64,000 bases of DNA from an uncultured Clostridia bacterium (GCA_934271065.1 CAKQQQ010000002.1:248001-312000), one strand, 5' to 3'. Shown: positions 7,125 to 15,120, numbered from the stretch's first letter. The notes: generated by a model from the letters alone, not told the origin. Program-made: numbers and translations.

Positions 7125-8468
7125 ATGGACGAACAGGTATTAAATATTTTCTATTATCTTGCGGTTATTCTCGTATTCGCGAAAAGTTTCGGGCTTATAG
7201 CGAGAAAAATCGGGCTTCCGCAGGTCGCGGGTATGGTCGTTGCGGGCATACTCGTCGGTCTGATGGGCAAACTGCACGAGAGTTGGGACGAAAACCCCGT
7301 TTTATGGTTCTTTATGAAACCGAACGCGGGCGAAAAGGAGATTCTGCACGCGTTCAGCCAGATAGGCGTGGTGCTTATACTCTTTTCAAGCGGACTCGAA
7401 ACCCGTATCGACGACCTTAAACACAGCGGACTCGCCGCGACCGTTATAGCCGTCTGCGGCGTGGTAGTGCCTATGTTGCTCGGCACGCTCGGCGCGCTCT
7501 GCTTTATGAAAGGCTATTCCGCGTATTCGGGCGAGAAACTGCTCAACGCCGTTTTCGTGGGCGCGATACTCGCCGCGACGAGCGTCGGCATAACCGTGGA
7601 AACGCTTAAAGAACTCGGCAAACTCAACGGCAAAGTCGGACAGACCGTCGTAAGCGCGGCGGTCATCGACGACGTTATAGGCATAATCGCGCTGAGCATA
7701 GTCACGAGCCTTAAAGGCAACGGCGGAACGGAAATTCTGTTTACCGTTCTTAAAACCGTAGGCTTCTTCATATTCTCGATAGGGCTCGGTATTCTGCTGA
7801 GAATGTATTTCAGATGGGAAGTACGCAAATTCCCCCACAAACGCAGAACGAGTATTTTCGCGTTCGCGATGTGTTTCTTTTACGCGTTCGCGGCGGAAAG
7901 ATTTTTCAATATAGCGTCAATTACGGGCGCGTACCTTGCGGGTATAATGCTTTCGGGGCTTGACGACACTTCGTTCGTCGACCGTAAAGTGGTAGTCAGC
8001 GGATATATGATCTTCACGCCCATATTCTTCGCGTATATCGGCATAAGCAACGCCGATCAACTCGCGTTTTCGTGGGAGATTTTCGCGTTCGCGCTGTGCT
8101 TCGTGTTTCTCGGTATTCTCGGCAAAGTCGCAGGCTGCTCGCTTGCCGCAAAACCGTTCGGCTTTACGAACAAAGAAAGCCTTACGGTAGGTTGCGGAAT
8201 GGTGGCGCGCGGCGAAGTCGCGCTCGCCGTCTACGAAACGGGCAAGGCGAAAGGGCTTATAGCCGCGAGCGGCGGAATAGACCCCTTAATCGCGACGATT
8301 ATGCTTATCATAGTCTCGTCGATAGTCTGCCCGATACTCCTTAAACTGCTGTTCAAAGAAAAAACTCCGCCCGCCCTGCCCCTTTCGGGCAACTCCGCGC
8401 CGCAGGCGTCCGAGCCGACCGCTTCTCAAACCGAAACGCCCGCCCCGTCGCCATCGGAAATAAAATAA
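7125..8468 (+). CDS. Kef/CPA2-type monovalent cation:proton antiporter
   Basis: Integral membrane exchanger of the sodium/hydrogen exchanger family. The 447-aa product has about 12 hydrophobic segments and CPA2 hallmarks: GLIARKIGLPQVAGMVVAGI near the N-terminus, FSSGLETRIDDLK, the paired-acid motif VVSAAVIDDVIGIIALSIVT in the ion-binding core, ITGAYLAGIMLSG and GMVARGEVALAV. The last ~35 residues are a Pro/Ser/Thr-rich cytoplasmic tail. There is no TrkA_N/RCK domain, so it is a bare transporter. Start choice: an in-frame TTG at 7119 is possible, but the ATG at 7125 is preferred; no strong SD is visible for either. The ion specificity (Na+ or K+) cannot be read. Confidence 0.9.
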   Translation: MDEQVLNIFYYLAVILVFAKSFGLIARKIGLPQVAGMVVAGILVGLMGKLHESWDENPVLWFFMKPNAGEKEILHAFSQIGVVLILFSSGLETRIDDLKHSGLAATVIAVCGVVVPMLLGTLGALCFMKGYSAYSGEKLLNAVFVGAILAATSVGITVETLKELGKLNGKVGQTVVSAAVIDDVIGIIALSIVTSLKGNGGTEILFTVLKTVGFFIFSIGLGILLRMYFRWEVRKFPHKRRTSIFAFAMCFFYAFAAERFFNIASITGAYLAGIMLSGLDDTSFVDRKVVVSGYMIFTPIFFAYIGISNADQLAFSWEIFAFALCFVFLGILGKVAGCSLAAKPFGFTNKESLTVGCGMVARGEVALAVYETGKAKGLIAASGGIDPLIATIMLIIVSSIVCPILLKLLFKEKTPPALPLSGNSAPQASEPTASQTETPAPSPSEIK

Positions 8469-8475
8469 AACCGCC

Positions 8476-8892
8476 TTACGCCTCGTCGCTCGCGACGAGG
8501 CATTTTTCTACGCTCTTTTCCTGATCGTAACGCGCGCACGCCGTAAGATACCGCTCCGACAACCTGAATAAATACCGCTCGCGGTCTTCGTAAGAAAGGG
8601 ATACGAATACCGACTTATCCATCAGAATATCGAGCGCGCCCGACGGGCGGCAACCGTAACGGTCGAGCGTCGCTTTTACTTTAAGATAAAACTCTTCGTC
8701 TTCTTTCGACGTGCCGCGCACGTTTTTAACGACCTTGTTTTTGAAATAGGTCTTTACGCCCGACTCGCCTATCCCTTCTTCGCGGGCGATTTTCATACTT
8801 CCGGCAAGTTCCTTTTTATAATCCTGCCAGAATCTTGACTTTAACCGCATTTTGGCTTCCTTAGCCGCCGACTTTATACTTTTTGCCTGCAT
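8476..8892 (-). CDS. Conserved helical protein of unknown function
   Basis: 138 aa, highly charged, predicted all-helical and soluble. The pattern is a basic N-terminal helix (KSAAKEAKMRLKSRFWQDYK), AREEGIGESGVKTYFKNK, EDEEFYLKVKATLDRYG, and a C-terminal helix (LSYEDRERYLFRLSERYL followed by TACARYDQEK). I recall similar small proteins in related gut clostridia (the spacing ...YFK.K.....G...EE.FY.KV...L...G... and SYE...RY...LSE.YL), but no function is known. It converges on the antiporter gene, and its last codons contain that gene's terminator stem. Confidence 0.7.
   Translation of the reverse strand: MQAKSIKSAAKEAKMRLKSRFWQDYKKELAGSMKIAREEGIGESGVKTYFKNKVVKNVRGTSKEDEEFYLKVKATLDRYGCRPSGALDILMDKSVFVSLSYEDRERYLFRLSERYLTACARYDQEKSVEKCLVASDEA
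8480..8507 (+). terminator. Terminator of the antiporter gene, inside the end of the convergent gene
   Basis: GCCTCGTCG-CTCG-CGACGAGGC followed by ATTTTT on the plus strand. The stem is also the 3' coding end of the minus-strand 138-aa gene, whose stop codon is 7 bp from the antiporter stop. Confidence 0.8.
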
Positions 8893-8913
8893 ATTTTCGT
8901 CTCCCGAACGTCA

Positions 8914-8919
8914 ATTATA
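8914..8919 (-). promoter_or_regulatory. Possible -10 box of the 138-aa gene
   Basis: TATAAT on the minus strand about 22 bp upstream of the start codon. No convincing -35 hexamer lies 16-18 bp upstream. Confidence 0.35.
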
Positions 8920-8970
8920 GTCGTCTTGCGTATTTTAAGCGGTCTGTCGACGCGTTTTATCCTTTTCGGT

Positions 8971-9010
8971 AATAAAAACACCCGAAAACTCAATACAAGT
9001 TCTCGGGTGT
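8971..9010 (-). terminator. Terminator of rpsU
   Basis: Minus strand: ACACCCGAGAAC and GTTTTCGGGTGT form a stem around a short loop, followed by TTTTATT. Confidence 0.8.
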
Positions 9011-9030
9011 AAAAATCGTTTTTAGTTTAA

Positions 9031-9210
9031 TCAGCCCTTAACGCTTCTCTTTCTCGCGGCTTCGGACTTCTTCTTTCTTCTTACGGAAGGTTTTTCGTAA
9101 TGTTCCTTCTTACGAAGATCGCCGATGATACCGTCGCGCGAACATTTACGCTTAAATCTACGAAGCGCGTTGTCGAGCGATTCGTTTTCTCCGACTTTGA
9201 TAGTGGACAT
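9031..9210 (-). CDS. rpsU: 30S ribosomal protein S21
   Basis: 59-aa basic protein starting MSTIKVGENESLDNALRRFK, then RKCSRDGIIGDLRKKEHYEK and a lysine/arginine-rich tail (PSVRRKKKSEAARKRSVKG), the full S21 family pattern. The ATG at 9210 has an AAGGAGGG site. The frame stays open 14 codons upstream, but those lack homology and lie 5' of the SD. It is monocistronic, with its own promoter and terminator. Confidence 0.97.
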   Translation of the reverse strand: MSTIKVGENESLDNALRRFKRKCSRDGIIGDLRKKEHYEKPSVRRKKKSEAARKRSVKG

Positions 9211-9272
9211 ATTCACAACCCTCCTTTGCCCTACGGCTTTTCCTATCCGCAATCTTTCGCGACTGCCCGATT

Positions 9273-9301
9273 ATTATAACAAACGGGCGGGCGGCTGTCA
9301 A
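9273..9301 (-). promoter_or_regulatory. Promoter of rpsU, embedded in the galK terminator
   Basis: Minus strand: TTGACA (9296-9301), 17-bp GC-rich spacer, TATAAT (9273-9278). The -35 is in the loop and the spacer forms one arm of the hairpin at 9284-9321. Confidence 0.85.
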
Positions 9302-9321
9302 GCGATTTTGCCGCCCGCCCG
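9284..9321 (-). terminator. Terminator hairpin after galK
   Basis: A 12-bp perfect stem CGGGCGGGCGGC/GCCGCCCGCCCG with a 14-nt loop. On the minus strand it is followed by TTTGTTATAAT. It lies 55 bp beyond the galK stop codon and overlaps the rpsU promoter. On the plus strand it is followed by AAATTTTTT, so it would work in both directions. Confidence 0.75.
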
Positions 9322-9375
9322 AAATTTTTTGGTTTTTATCCGCCACCGCCGCCGACCGTCGGCGACGATTCGCCC

Positions 9376-10494
9376 TTATAACTTTTCTACCGTTATTCCG
9401 TCGTCGATTTCCGCGTCGTAAAAAGACGCGGCGTAACCTATCTCGGCAAGATATTTATCGCCGACGTATTTTTTGAATTCTTCCGTCGCACCCTTTTCGA
9501 CGACGGATATGGTGCAACCGCCGAAGCCCGCGCCCGTCATACGACTTCCGAGACAACCGTCGAACGACTGCGCCGTCTCGGCGAGAACGTCGATTTCTCT
9601 GCCCGTAACTTCGTACAGAGTTTTAAGCGACTCGTGCGATTCGTTCAGCAGTCTGCCGAGCGTTACCACGTCTCCGCTTCTCATCGCCGCGACCGCTTCG
9701 TTTACTCTTTCGCGCTCGTAAACGACGTGTTTCGCTCTATCGGCGATCTTTCCGCTTAAAAGCCCCTTGTATTTTTCAAACTCTTCGACGGTAACTTCCG
9801 CCAGACATTCGACGGGCAGAACGGTTTTGAATATTTCGAGCGCGTCTTCGGTCTCGCGCCGTCTCTCGTTATATTTGCTTTCGACGAGATTGTGCGGTTT
9901 ATTGCAGTTGGCTATAACGAGCGCGTATTCGCCCAGGTCGAACGGAACGTACTCGTGTTCTATCTTTTTGCAATCGAGCAGTATCGCGTGGTCTTTAAGT
10001 CCGTTCGCCGACGCGTACTGATCCATTATTCCGCAGTTGACCTTCGCGTATTCGCGTTCGGCTTTCTGCGCGAGCAAGGCGATTTCTTTTTTGTCTATCT
10101 TCTCGCCCGCCGCCGTCGCGAGAGCCGCCAGAGTGGAGACTTCTATCGCCGCGCTTGACGAAAGTCCGCTGCCGAACGGCACTTTGCAGTCCTGCAACAT
10201 ATCGCAACCGATCAGTTTATGCCCCGCGTTTTTCCACATAAGCGCGCAACCCGCCTGATAATTGCCGTATTTCAGATCGGAGTATTTTTCGAGTTCGTTT
10301 ATATCGAGCGACGCCTTGAAATCGGTCGTCGTCCAACTAAGATTGATTTTATCCGTACCGTTCGCCTTCACGAAAACGGTGTTTTTAAGCGACAGCGCGG
10401 CAGGAAAAACCTTTCCGCCGCAATAGTCGATATGTTCGCCTATAACGTTCACGCGCCCCGCCGCGCTTACTTTGTAATCGTAATTCTTATCCAT
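9376..10494 (-). CDS. galK: Galactokinase
   Basis: GHMP-family kinase that phosphorylates galactose to galactose-1-phosphate (Leloir pathway, cytoplasm). The 372-aa product has the galactokinase signature near the N-terminus (GRVNVIGEHIDYCGG; the usual Leu and Thr are Val and Ile here), the GHMP ATP-binding loop VPFGSGLSSSAAIEVSTLAA, the catalytic-region CGIMDQYASA, and motif 3, GSRMTGAGFGGCTISVVEKG. The length is slightly below the usual ~390 aa. It is a single gene with its own promoter; galT and galE are not nearby. The substituted signature residues leave specificity somewhat open, but the overall match is strong. Confidence 0.92.
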   Translation of the reverse strand: MDKNYDYKVSAAGRVNVIGEHIDYCGGKVFPAALSLKNTVFVKANGTDKINLSWTTTDFKASLDINELEKYSDLKYGNYQAGCALMWKNAGHKLIGCDMLQDCKVPFGSGLSSSAAIEVSTLAALATAAGEKIDKKEIALLAQKAEREYAKVNCGIMDQYASANGLKDHAILLDCKKIEHEYVPFDLGEYALVIANCNKPHNLVESKYNERRRETEDALEIFKTVLPVECLAEVTVEEFEKYKGLLSGKIADRAKHVVYERERVNEAVAAMRSGDVVTLGRLLNESHESLKTLYEVTGREIDVLAETAQSFDGCLGSRMTGAGFGGCTISVVEKGATEEFKKYVGDKYLAEIGYAASFYDAEIDDGITVEKL

Positions 10495-10510
10495 AACCGC
10501 CTGTCTCCGT

Positions 10511-10531
10511 CGTATTATTCTTGTCCTGCAT
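10511..10531 (-). repeat. Dispersed intergenic repeat, copy 4 (inverted)
   Basis: The minus strand reads ATGCAGGACAAGAATAATAC then G, matching the 5' two-thirds of the repeat found at 10632, 12639 and 15181. It lies in the galK leader, 17 nt from the start codon, and faces copy 1 as an inverted repeat with 19 of 21 positions matching. Confidence 0.6.
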
Positions 10532-10564
10532 CATTCGTCCGCAGTCTCGCCGACTTGTAAAAAT

Positions 10565-10593
10565 ATTATACTTTACCAAGCGTTTTCGGTCAA
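10565..10593 (-). promoter_or_regulatory. Promoter of galK
   Basis: Minus strand: TTGACC (10588-10593), 17-bp spacer, TATAAT (10565-10570). It sits between the two inverted copies of the dispersed repeat. Confidence 0.75.
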
Positions 10594-10631
10594 GCAATTT
10601 CGCGCGGCTTTACGTTTTTAACCGACACTTT

Positions 10632-10659
10632 ATGCCGGACGAGAATAATACGAACCGTG
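10632..10659 (+). repeat. Dispersed intergenic repeat, copy 1
   Basis: 28-nt unit with core GAATAATACGAACCGTG preceded by ATGCCGGACGA. It begins 4 nt beyond the trxA stop codon, in the trxA-galK gap. Confidence 0.65.
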
Positions 10660-10663
10660 GCGA

Positions 10664-10981
10664 TTACAGATATTTTACGACGAGTTTTTCCGTCTCCGAC
10701 GCACTTTTGTATCCGACGAACGAGCCGACGACTCGCCCGCCTTTGAAAAACAGAACGGTAGGAACGCTCGTTACTCCGAATTTGACGGCAAGACTCTCGT
10801 TTTCGTCGACGTTTACTTTTACGACCTTGATTTTTTCGGCGTACTTTTCGGATATTTCTTCCAGAACGGGCGAAAGAGCCTTGCAAGGTCCGCACCACGT
10901 CGCGTATATATCGACCAGCGTAAGTTTGTCCGACGATACGACTTCTTCGCGGAAGTTATCCGCATTTACTTCGATTATCAT
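10664..10981 (-). CDS. trxA: Thioredoxin
   Basis: 105-aa cytoplasmic disulfide reductase. The active site is ATWCGPCKALSP, preceded by KLTLVDIYATW, with the cis-proline segment VTSVPTVLFFKGG and the C-terminal GYKSASETEKLV, all in normal spacing. It is the last gene of a CcdA / TlpA-like / thioredoxin operon, 12 bp after the TlpA-like gene, suggesting it supplies electrons to the membrane CcdA. Confidence 0.95.
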   Translation of the reverse strand: MIIEVNADNFREEVVSSDKLTLVDIYATWCGPCKALSPVLEEISEKYAEKIKVVKVNVDENESLAVKFGVTSVPTVLFFKGGRVVGSFVGYKSASETEKLVVKYL

Positions 10982-10993
10982 AGTTTTTCTCCT

Positions 10994-11542
10994 TTAATTC
11001 AAAATCAGATTTATATAATTTCTCAAAACCGCTTCGCTCATCGCTCCGACGCGTTTAGCCGCCACTTTTCCGTCCGCAGAGATAAATACCGTCTCAGGCA
11101 CGGACGAGATTCCGTACGCCGAAACCGCGGAATCGGCGTGGTCGAAGTAAAGCGGAAACGTATAGCCGCCGCGCGAGACGAAATCGAGCGTTTTCGATTT
11201 GTTGCCGTCGTAGAAAACGTTGACCATTAAAAATTTTACGCGCCCGTCGTATTCTCTGGCGAGTTTATCGAAATGCGGCAGTTCGCTTTTGCAGGGCGCG
11301 CACCATTGCGCCCAGAAATTGATAACGACGGGCTGCCCGACGAACTCGGACAATTTTACCGTCTTCCCCGCAGTATCAGTCACGGTAAAATCTTTGTATA
11401 ATTCCTTACCGTTTGCGGAAACTCCGCCCGACGGGCTATACCGTTCGGACAGTTTTTTATACCCGAAATACGCGCACGCCAGCACGCCGATAAACAACGC
11501 GGTAACGATCACGCTTAAAATAATACTTTTCGCTTTTTTCAT
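10994..11542 (-). CDS. Membrane-anchored TlpA/ResA-like thiol-disulfide oxidoreductase
   Basis: 182 aa. A single N-terminal transmembrane anchor (IILSVIVTALFIGVLACAYF) is followed by an extracytoplasmic AhpC/TSA-Redoxin domain: KDFTVTDTAGKTVKLSEFVG, NFWAQWCAPCKSELPHF (active site WCAPC), and the cis-Pro segment ISSVPETVFISADGKV. It likely reduces disulfides outside the membrane using electrons from the adjacent CcdA-like protein. The target is unknown; no cytochrome c gene is seen nearby, so protection of secreted or lipid-anchored proteins is as likely as haem-protein maturation. Confidence 0.9.
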   Translation of the reverse strand: MKKAKSIILSVIVTALFIGVLACAYFGYKKLSERYSPSGGVSANGKELYKDFTVTDTAGKTVKLSEFVGQPVVINFWAQWCAPCKSELPHFDKLAREYDGRVKFLMVNVFYDGNKSKTLDFVSRGGYTFPLYFDHADSAVSAYGISSVPETVFISADGKVAAKRVGAMSEAVLRNYINLILN

Positions 11543-11579
11543 AAATTCACTCTCCCGTATGTTTAGTTAATACGCATCG

Positions 11580-12359
11580 CTATCCGAGAAGCGCGCCGAG
11601 TTTGTCGATTATTCCCGCCGCCATAAGAACGCCCGTCAGCACGAGCAGACTTCCGCTGACGATTTTAATTATTTTGAAATGCCGCTTGATAAACCCGAAC
11701 AGTTTTTTGGTTTTGTCCGTGAGAACCGCCGTTATTATGAACGGAATACCTATCCCCATCGAATAGAACGCCAACAGCGACACCCCTTTCGCCACGCTGC
11801 CCGAAGCGGAAGCGAGCGCGAGCGCAGAACCGAGAAACGCGCCCGTACACGGTCCGACGCCCACCGCGAACGCCAACCCGAACAAAAACGCCGACCATAC
11901 GCCGTCAACTTTGCGCGACTTTTTCATTCCCTTGAAAAACGGAAGATCGAAAAGCCCGACGTAAGACAACCCGAACAGGATAACGACCGCGCCCGCAACT
12001 ATATTGATAACCGTCTTATACTTGGCTATATAGCCGCTTATAAACCCTACCAGCCCGCCGAAAACGACGAACGTAAGCGTGAACCCGAACACGAAAAACA
12101 GCGACGTTATAAGCGCGCGACCTTTTTTCGCGCCCGTTTTTTTGCCCTTATCGTCCACGGTCTCCGCCGCGTCGGCGTTTTGACCTTGCGCGGCTTCCGC
12201 AGCCGTTTCTTTGTTTTCGTCCGCCGTAAAAGACCGTTCCGCGCCGTCGCCCGTTCCGTCGTTGCCCGCAAAATACGAAAGGTACACGGGTATCATCGGA
12301 ATCATACACGGCGACGCGAACGACGCAAGCCCTTCGAGAAAAGTCAGTAAATAATCCAT
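11580..12359 (-). CDS. ccdA: CcdA-type transmembrane electron transporter
   Basis: 259-aa membrane protein of the DsbD/CcdA family, which carries reducing equivalents from cytoplasmic thioredoxin to extracytoplasmic thioredoxin-like proteins. It has about 6 membrane segments, with conserved FASPCMIPMIPVYLSYFAG (Cys in TM1) and VGVGPCTGAFLGSALALAS (Cys in TM4), the redox-active pair. After TM1 there is an unusual ~45-residue hydrophilic insert rich in Ala, Asp, Glu and Lys. It is the first gene of the operon with the TlpA-like protein and thioredoxin, a complete three-protein relay. Confidence 0.93.
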   Translation of the reverse strand: MDYLLTFLEGLASFASPCMIPMIPVYLSYFAGNDGTGDGAERSFTADENKETAAEAAQGQNADAAETVDDKGKKTGAKKGRALITSLFFVFGFTLTFVVFGGLVGFISGYIAKYKTVINIVAGAVVILFGLSYVGLFDLPFFKGMKKSRKVDGVWSAFLFGLAFAVGVGPCTGAFLGSALALASASGSVAKGVSLLAFYSMGIGIPFIITAVLTDKTKKLFGFIKRHFKIIKIVSGSLLVLTGVLMAAGIIDKLGALLG

Positions 12360-12395
12360 ATTCCGAACTCCGTTAATCGTTTATTCTTCGCCGAC

Positions 12396-12401
12396 ATTAT
12401 A
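12396..12401 (-). promoter_or_regulatory. Probable -10 box of the ccdA operon
   Basis: TATAAT on the minus strand about 37 bp upstream of ccdA and downstream of both terminators. The -35 at 17 bp spacing is TTTTCG, a weak match. Confidence 0.45.
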
Positions 12402-12479
12402 CTCTTTGCCGCGCAAAACGAAAAGAGACCTGCTCTCATATCGCTTTTTCAAGGCTAATATTGATTGCCCGACATAGGG

Positions 12480-12519
12480 AAAAACCGCGCCGTTATCCGC
12501 GCGCCCGTCTTCGGTTTTT
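12480..12519 (-). terminator. Second of two tandem terminators ending locus A
   Basis: AAAAACCG and CGGTTTTT pair around an inner GCGC/GCGC stem, with the T-run on the minus-strand 3' side. It acts as a back-up to the adjacent stronger hairpin. Confidence 0.6.
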
Positions 12520-12523
12520 TAAC

Positions 12524-12567
12524 TAAAAAACGCCCCGCCCGCGAGCATATCTGCTCGCGGGCGGGGC
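12524..12567 (-). terminator. Main terminator of locus A
   Basis: A 16-bp perfect stem (GCCCCGCCCGCGAGCA and its complement, 4-nt loop) followed on the minus strand by GTTTTTT. It lies 174 bp beyond the amidohydrolase stop codon. Confidence 0.9.
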
Positions 12568-12638
12568 TATTATTATTGTCATATAAAATTAACGTATATA
12601 GTTTTAAGCGACGCAATAAAGACTAATTTAATCGCCCC

Positions 12639-12666
12639 ATGTCGGACAAGAATAATACGAACCGTG
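12639..12666 (+). repeat. Dispersed intergenic repeat, copy 2
   Basis: The plus strand reads ATGTCG then GACAAGAATAATACGAACCG and TG. It is in the 3' region of the amidohydrolase gene, 75 nt past its stop codon. Confidence 0.65.
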
Positions 12667-12740
12667 TTCGGTCGGTGCATTTTTGACTAATGCGTCGTTG
12701 CGCTCACGGGTTGTTCGTACACTTTCATCAGAATAAAGCG

Positions 12741-13826
12741 TTATGCGATTACGCCGTGTTTGCGGCATTCTTCCTTTATCTTTTCAAAGTCTCTTTTCAG
12801 ATACGGACTTTTCGACGGAAGCGAAAACTCGTGCTTTGCTATCTCGTATAAACACTCGTAATTTATCGGCTTCGGTTCGCCGTAAATACGCATAAAATTA
12901 TCGCATACGATATTATTAAACGCTTCATCGGAAAGATTTAATCCGTACAACACCGTTCCCCAACGCTCTTCGATCCCCGGGAATGGATGCCTGCCGTCAT
13001 ACTCGCCGTCATTAACCAGCATATTCGTTTCGTAAGTAACGGTTTCGGGATAGTTTTTTAAATATTCTTCCTTCGTAAACCCTTCAGTACCGTGATTCCC
13101 CCTGTCCGTACCGAAAATATATCTGTCGGAATATTTTTCCATTATACGTTTCCAGGGGGCTGGATTTTTGGCTATGACGAAATACTCTTCCGGTCCGGGA
13201 ACGTTGTCGAAGTACACGGTTTTATATTCGTTAAACAATTTCTCGACGAATTCCGGTTTATCGCTCATAAAGCCGAAATGTGCAAAAGTAAGCACTAAAT
13301 CAGGATGCCTTTTCAGCACGTTAAGCATTTGTCGTTGATATTCTTCTTTTTTAAGATACCCGTCCTTATACTCGTTCTCCCACATACCTATCGGATCTCC
13401 GACGTGTACTATAATAGGAAATCTCGTCTTTTCTGCGTAAGCGAAAGCGGGTTCGTATATTTCTTCGTCCAAACGATGTTTCCACACTTGTTGAGAATTA
13501 GGTTTAGCCTCGATAATTTTCCAACAATCGAACCCCGCTTTTACGGCGAGTTTTATTTGTTCCAGGAAGCCTTCTGCGGTATTCGGTTTGGAATAATCAA
13601 GGCAATACCCGGCGTATCCGTAAGGCGCGAACACCGACTTTAAGTAAAGGCATTTACTGTTATCGAGTTGAGTTTCCTGAAAGAAAGTATGCGCGTTAAG
13701 GGCGAGAAAGTTTATTCTTTCAATGCCGCCCGCCTCCATAAACCAACGAAAGCCTTCCTCGCTTTGTTCAAGAGGAAAATCCATAGAAATATGAACGTGT
13801 GAATCTATTATTTTTTTAGTTTTCAT
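12741..13826 (-). CDS. Amidohydrolase-family (TIM-barrel) metal-dependent hydrolase
   Basis: 361 aa, no signal peptide. The N-terminal IIDSHVHISMDFP gives the metal-binding HxH. Further metal or active-site elements follow: PIIVHVGDPIGMWE, TFAHFGFMSDKPEF and RYIFGTDRGNHG (the conserved Asp), which is the amidohydrolase-2 pattern used by lactonases, decarboxylases and sugar-acid hydrolases. It overlaps the upstream oxidoreductase gene by 11 bp, so the two are co-translated. A plausible but unproven role is hydrolysing a lactone or related product made by the oxidoreductase. It is the last gene of locus A. Confidence 0.85.
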   Translation of the reverse strand: MKTKKIIDSHVHISMDFPLEQSEEGFRWFMEAGGIERINFLALNAHTFFQETQLDNSKCLYLKSVFAPYGYAGYCLDYSKPNTAEGFLEQIKLAVKAGFDCWKIIEAKPNSQQVWKHRLDEEIYEPAFAYAEKTRFPIIVHVGDPIGMWENEYKDGYLKKEEYQRQMLNVLKRHPDLVLTFAHFGFMSDKPEFVEKLFNEYKTVYFDNVPGPEEYFVIAKNPAPWKRIMEKYSDRYIFGTDRGNHGTEGFTKEEYLKNYPETVTYETNMLVNDGEYDGRHPFPGIEERWGTVLYGLNLSDEAFNNIVCDNFMRIYGEPKPINYECLYEIAKHEFSLPSKSPYLKRDFEKIKEECRKHGVIA

Positions 13827-15120
13827 TTTTGAACTCCTTAAAATCTACTACGGCAACTTGTTTTCTTGCTTTTTCGGCTGCAAATACAAGACAATGCCCG
13901 TTTACGCTGTCGTTAATATCGGTTACGGAAACCGACTCCTTATCTTCGCCTATATAATCGACGGTATCGTTCATAAGCAAATAATCTCCGCCGCCGTGCC
14001 CTGCGTATTTCGAGTGACTTTTTACTCTGTCCGCGACGTTGATTATTTTCTCATTATAAGTGTACTTGCCTTCGCTACGATCAAACACGCGCAAAGCAAA
14101 TTCATTACTTTCGAGATGCCCTTCTATTTCGCCGTGAGTACCTACTATATGCAAATATCTGCCCGCTTTGCTCGTTCCGCCTACCATAGTAAACACGGCG
14201 GTAACTCCGTCATCGAATTCCACGTTCAAAGTTTGCCTGTCCACTATATCTCCGCCGCTGTTAAAAGCGCACTTGCCGTAACGAGAACGTTTTAAATATT
14301 CCGCTTTTTCTTCTTTAGTTATCTTTTCTATCGGTTTACCCATACCCATCCACGTTTGGAAAGGCATAAGATCCTGTTCTAAATGCACTTTCTGTGCCGA
14401 ATATAAACAAGTAGAATTATGCGGACAATTATAACAATACTCGGTCGCTCCGACGGGAGCGTTTGCCTTGATAAACAACGAACGAGAACCGAAACTCGAA
14501 ACTCTTTTCGGCTCGGAATCGTTATGCAGCCAACATATAAGATCGGTATCGTGGCAGGATTTTTGTAATAAAAAACTTGAACCGCATTCCGCTTCGCTGC
14601 TCCATTTTCCCCGCACGAAACTATCCAAAAAGTGAGCTATCCAAACGTGTTCGTTCATTTCTATGGTAAGAATTTTACCTATAACACCTTCGTTAATCGT
14701 TTCTTTTATCGTTCTGTAAAACGGTGCGTAACGCAAAACGTGGCAAACGACTATTTTTACGCCTTTTTCGTTAGCGGCGCGCTGAATATCCAAAAGTTCT
14801 TTTTTATTATTAGTTACGGGCTTTTCGAGCAAAATATCGTAACCTGCGGCTATAAGTTTCATAGTCGTTTCATAATGCGCCTCGTCCATAGTCGCGTTTA
14901 TAACGAAATCGCACTTGATATTTGCTTTCAAAAATTCGTCTATGCAGTTGAAAACCGAGCCGTCGGGTAAACCATATCTTCTTTTCGTCTCTTCGCGATT
15001 TTCTTTATTTATTTCCGCTACGCCCGTAATTTCAAGTCTTTCGGGGTTCGAAATAGCGTAGTCGGCATAAACCAACCCTCTGTTGCCCGCTCCGAGCAAT
15101 ATCGCCTTTAATTTTTTCAT
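13816..15120 (-). CDS. Gfo/Idh/MocA family NAD(P)-dependent sugar oxidoreductase
   Basis: 434 aa, cytoplasmic. The N-terminal Rossmann fold has ILLGAGNRGLVYADYAISNP and VAEINKENREETKRRYGL; the family motif EKPVTNNKKELLDI carries the catalytic-region EKP. The C-terminal alpha/beta domain includes GGDIVDRQTLNVEFDDGVTA and MVGGTSKAGRYLHIVG. Near residues 220-240 there is a Cys-rich stretch (CYNCPHNSTCLYSA) of a kind seen in some members, possibly metal-binding. The substrate is unknown; context suggests a released monosaccharide or uronic acid. It is coupled to the amidohydrolase by an 11-bp overlap. Confidence 0.9.
   Translation of the reverse strand: MKKLKAILLGAGNRGLVYADYAISNPERLEITGVAEINKENREETKRRYGLPDGSVFNCIDEFLKANIKCDFVINATMDEAHYETTMKLIAAGYDILLEKPVTNNKKELLDIQRAANEKGVKIVVCHVLRYAPFYRTIKETINEGVIGKILTIEMNEHVWIAHFLDSFVRGKWSSEAECGSSFLLQKSCHDTDLICWLHNDSEPKRVSSFGSRSLFIKANAPVGATEYCYNCPHNSTCLYSAQKVHLEQDLMPFQTWMGMGKPIEKITKEEKAEYLKRSRYGKCAFNSGGDIVDRQTLNVEFDDGVTAVFTMVGGTSKAGRYLHIVGTHGEIEGHLESNEFALRVFDRSEGKYTYNEKIINVADRVKSHSKYAGHGGGDYLLMNDTVDYIGEDKESVSVTDINDSVNGHCLVFAAEKARKQVAVVDFKEFKNEN

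Larger units (their letters stand above)
12360..12740. other. Intergenic region with ccdA promoter, tandem terminators and a repeat copy
   Basis: No gene is visible. On the minus strand it contains a TATAAT at 12396-12401 upstream of ccdA (the -35, TTTTCG, is poor), two successive terminator hairpins (12480-12519 and 12524-12567) that close locus A, and copy 2 of the dispersed repeat at 12639-12666. Just beyond the repeat, an imperfect inverted match of its end (CACGGGTTGTTCGTA, about 12703-12717) could pair with it. Confidence 0.6.

Noticed and set aside
10511..10659. A 149-bp MITE carrying the galK promoter between inverted repeats
   Set aside because: No target-site duplication is visible at the edges, and the other copies of the repeat extend past the supposed terminus, so mobility is not supported; kept only as a repeat observation.
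12601..12740. A small RNA or tRNA-like gene in the gap after the amidohydrolase gene
   Set aside because: No cloverleaf, no promoter-terminator pair of the right orientation; only the dispersed repeat and an imperfect pairing partner were found.
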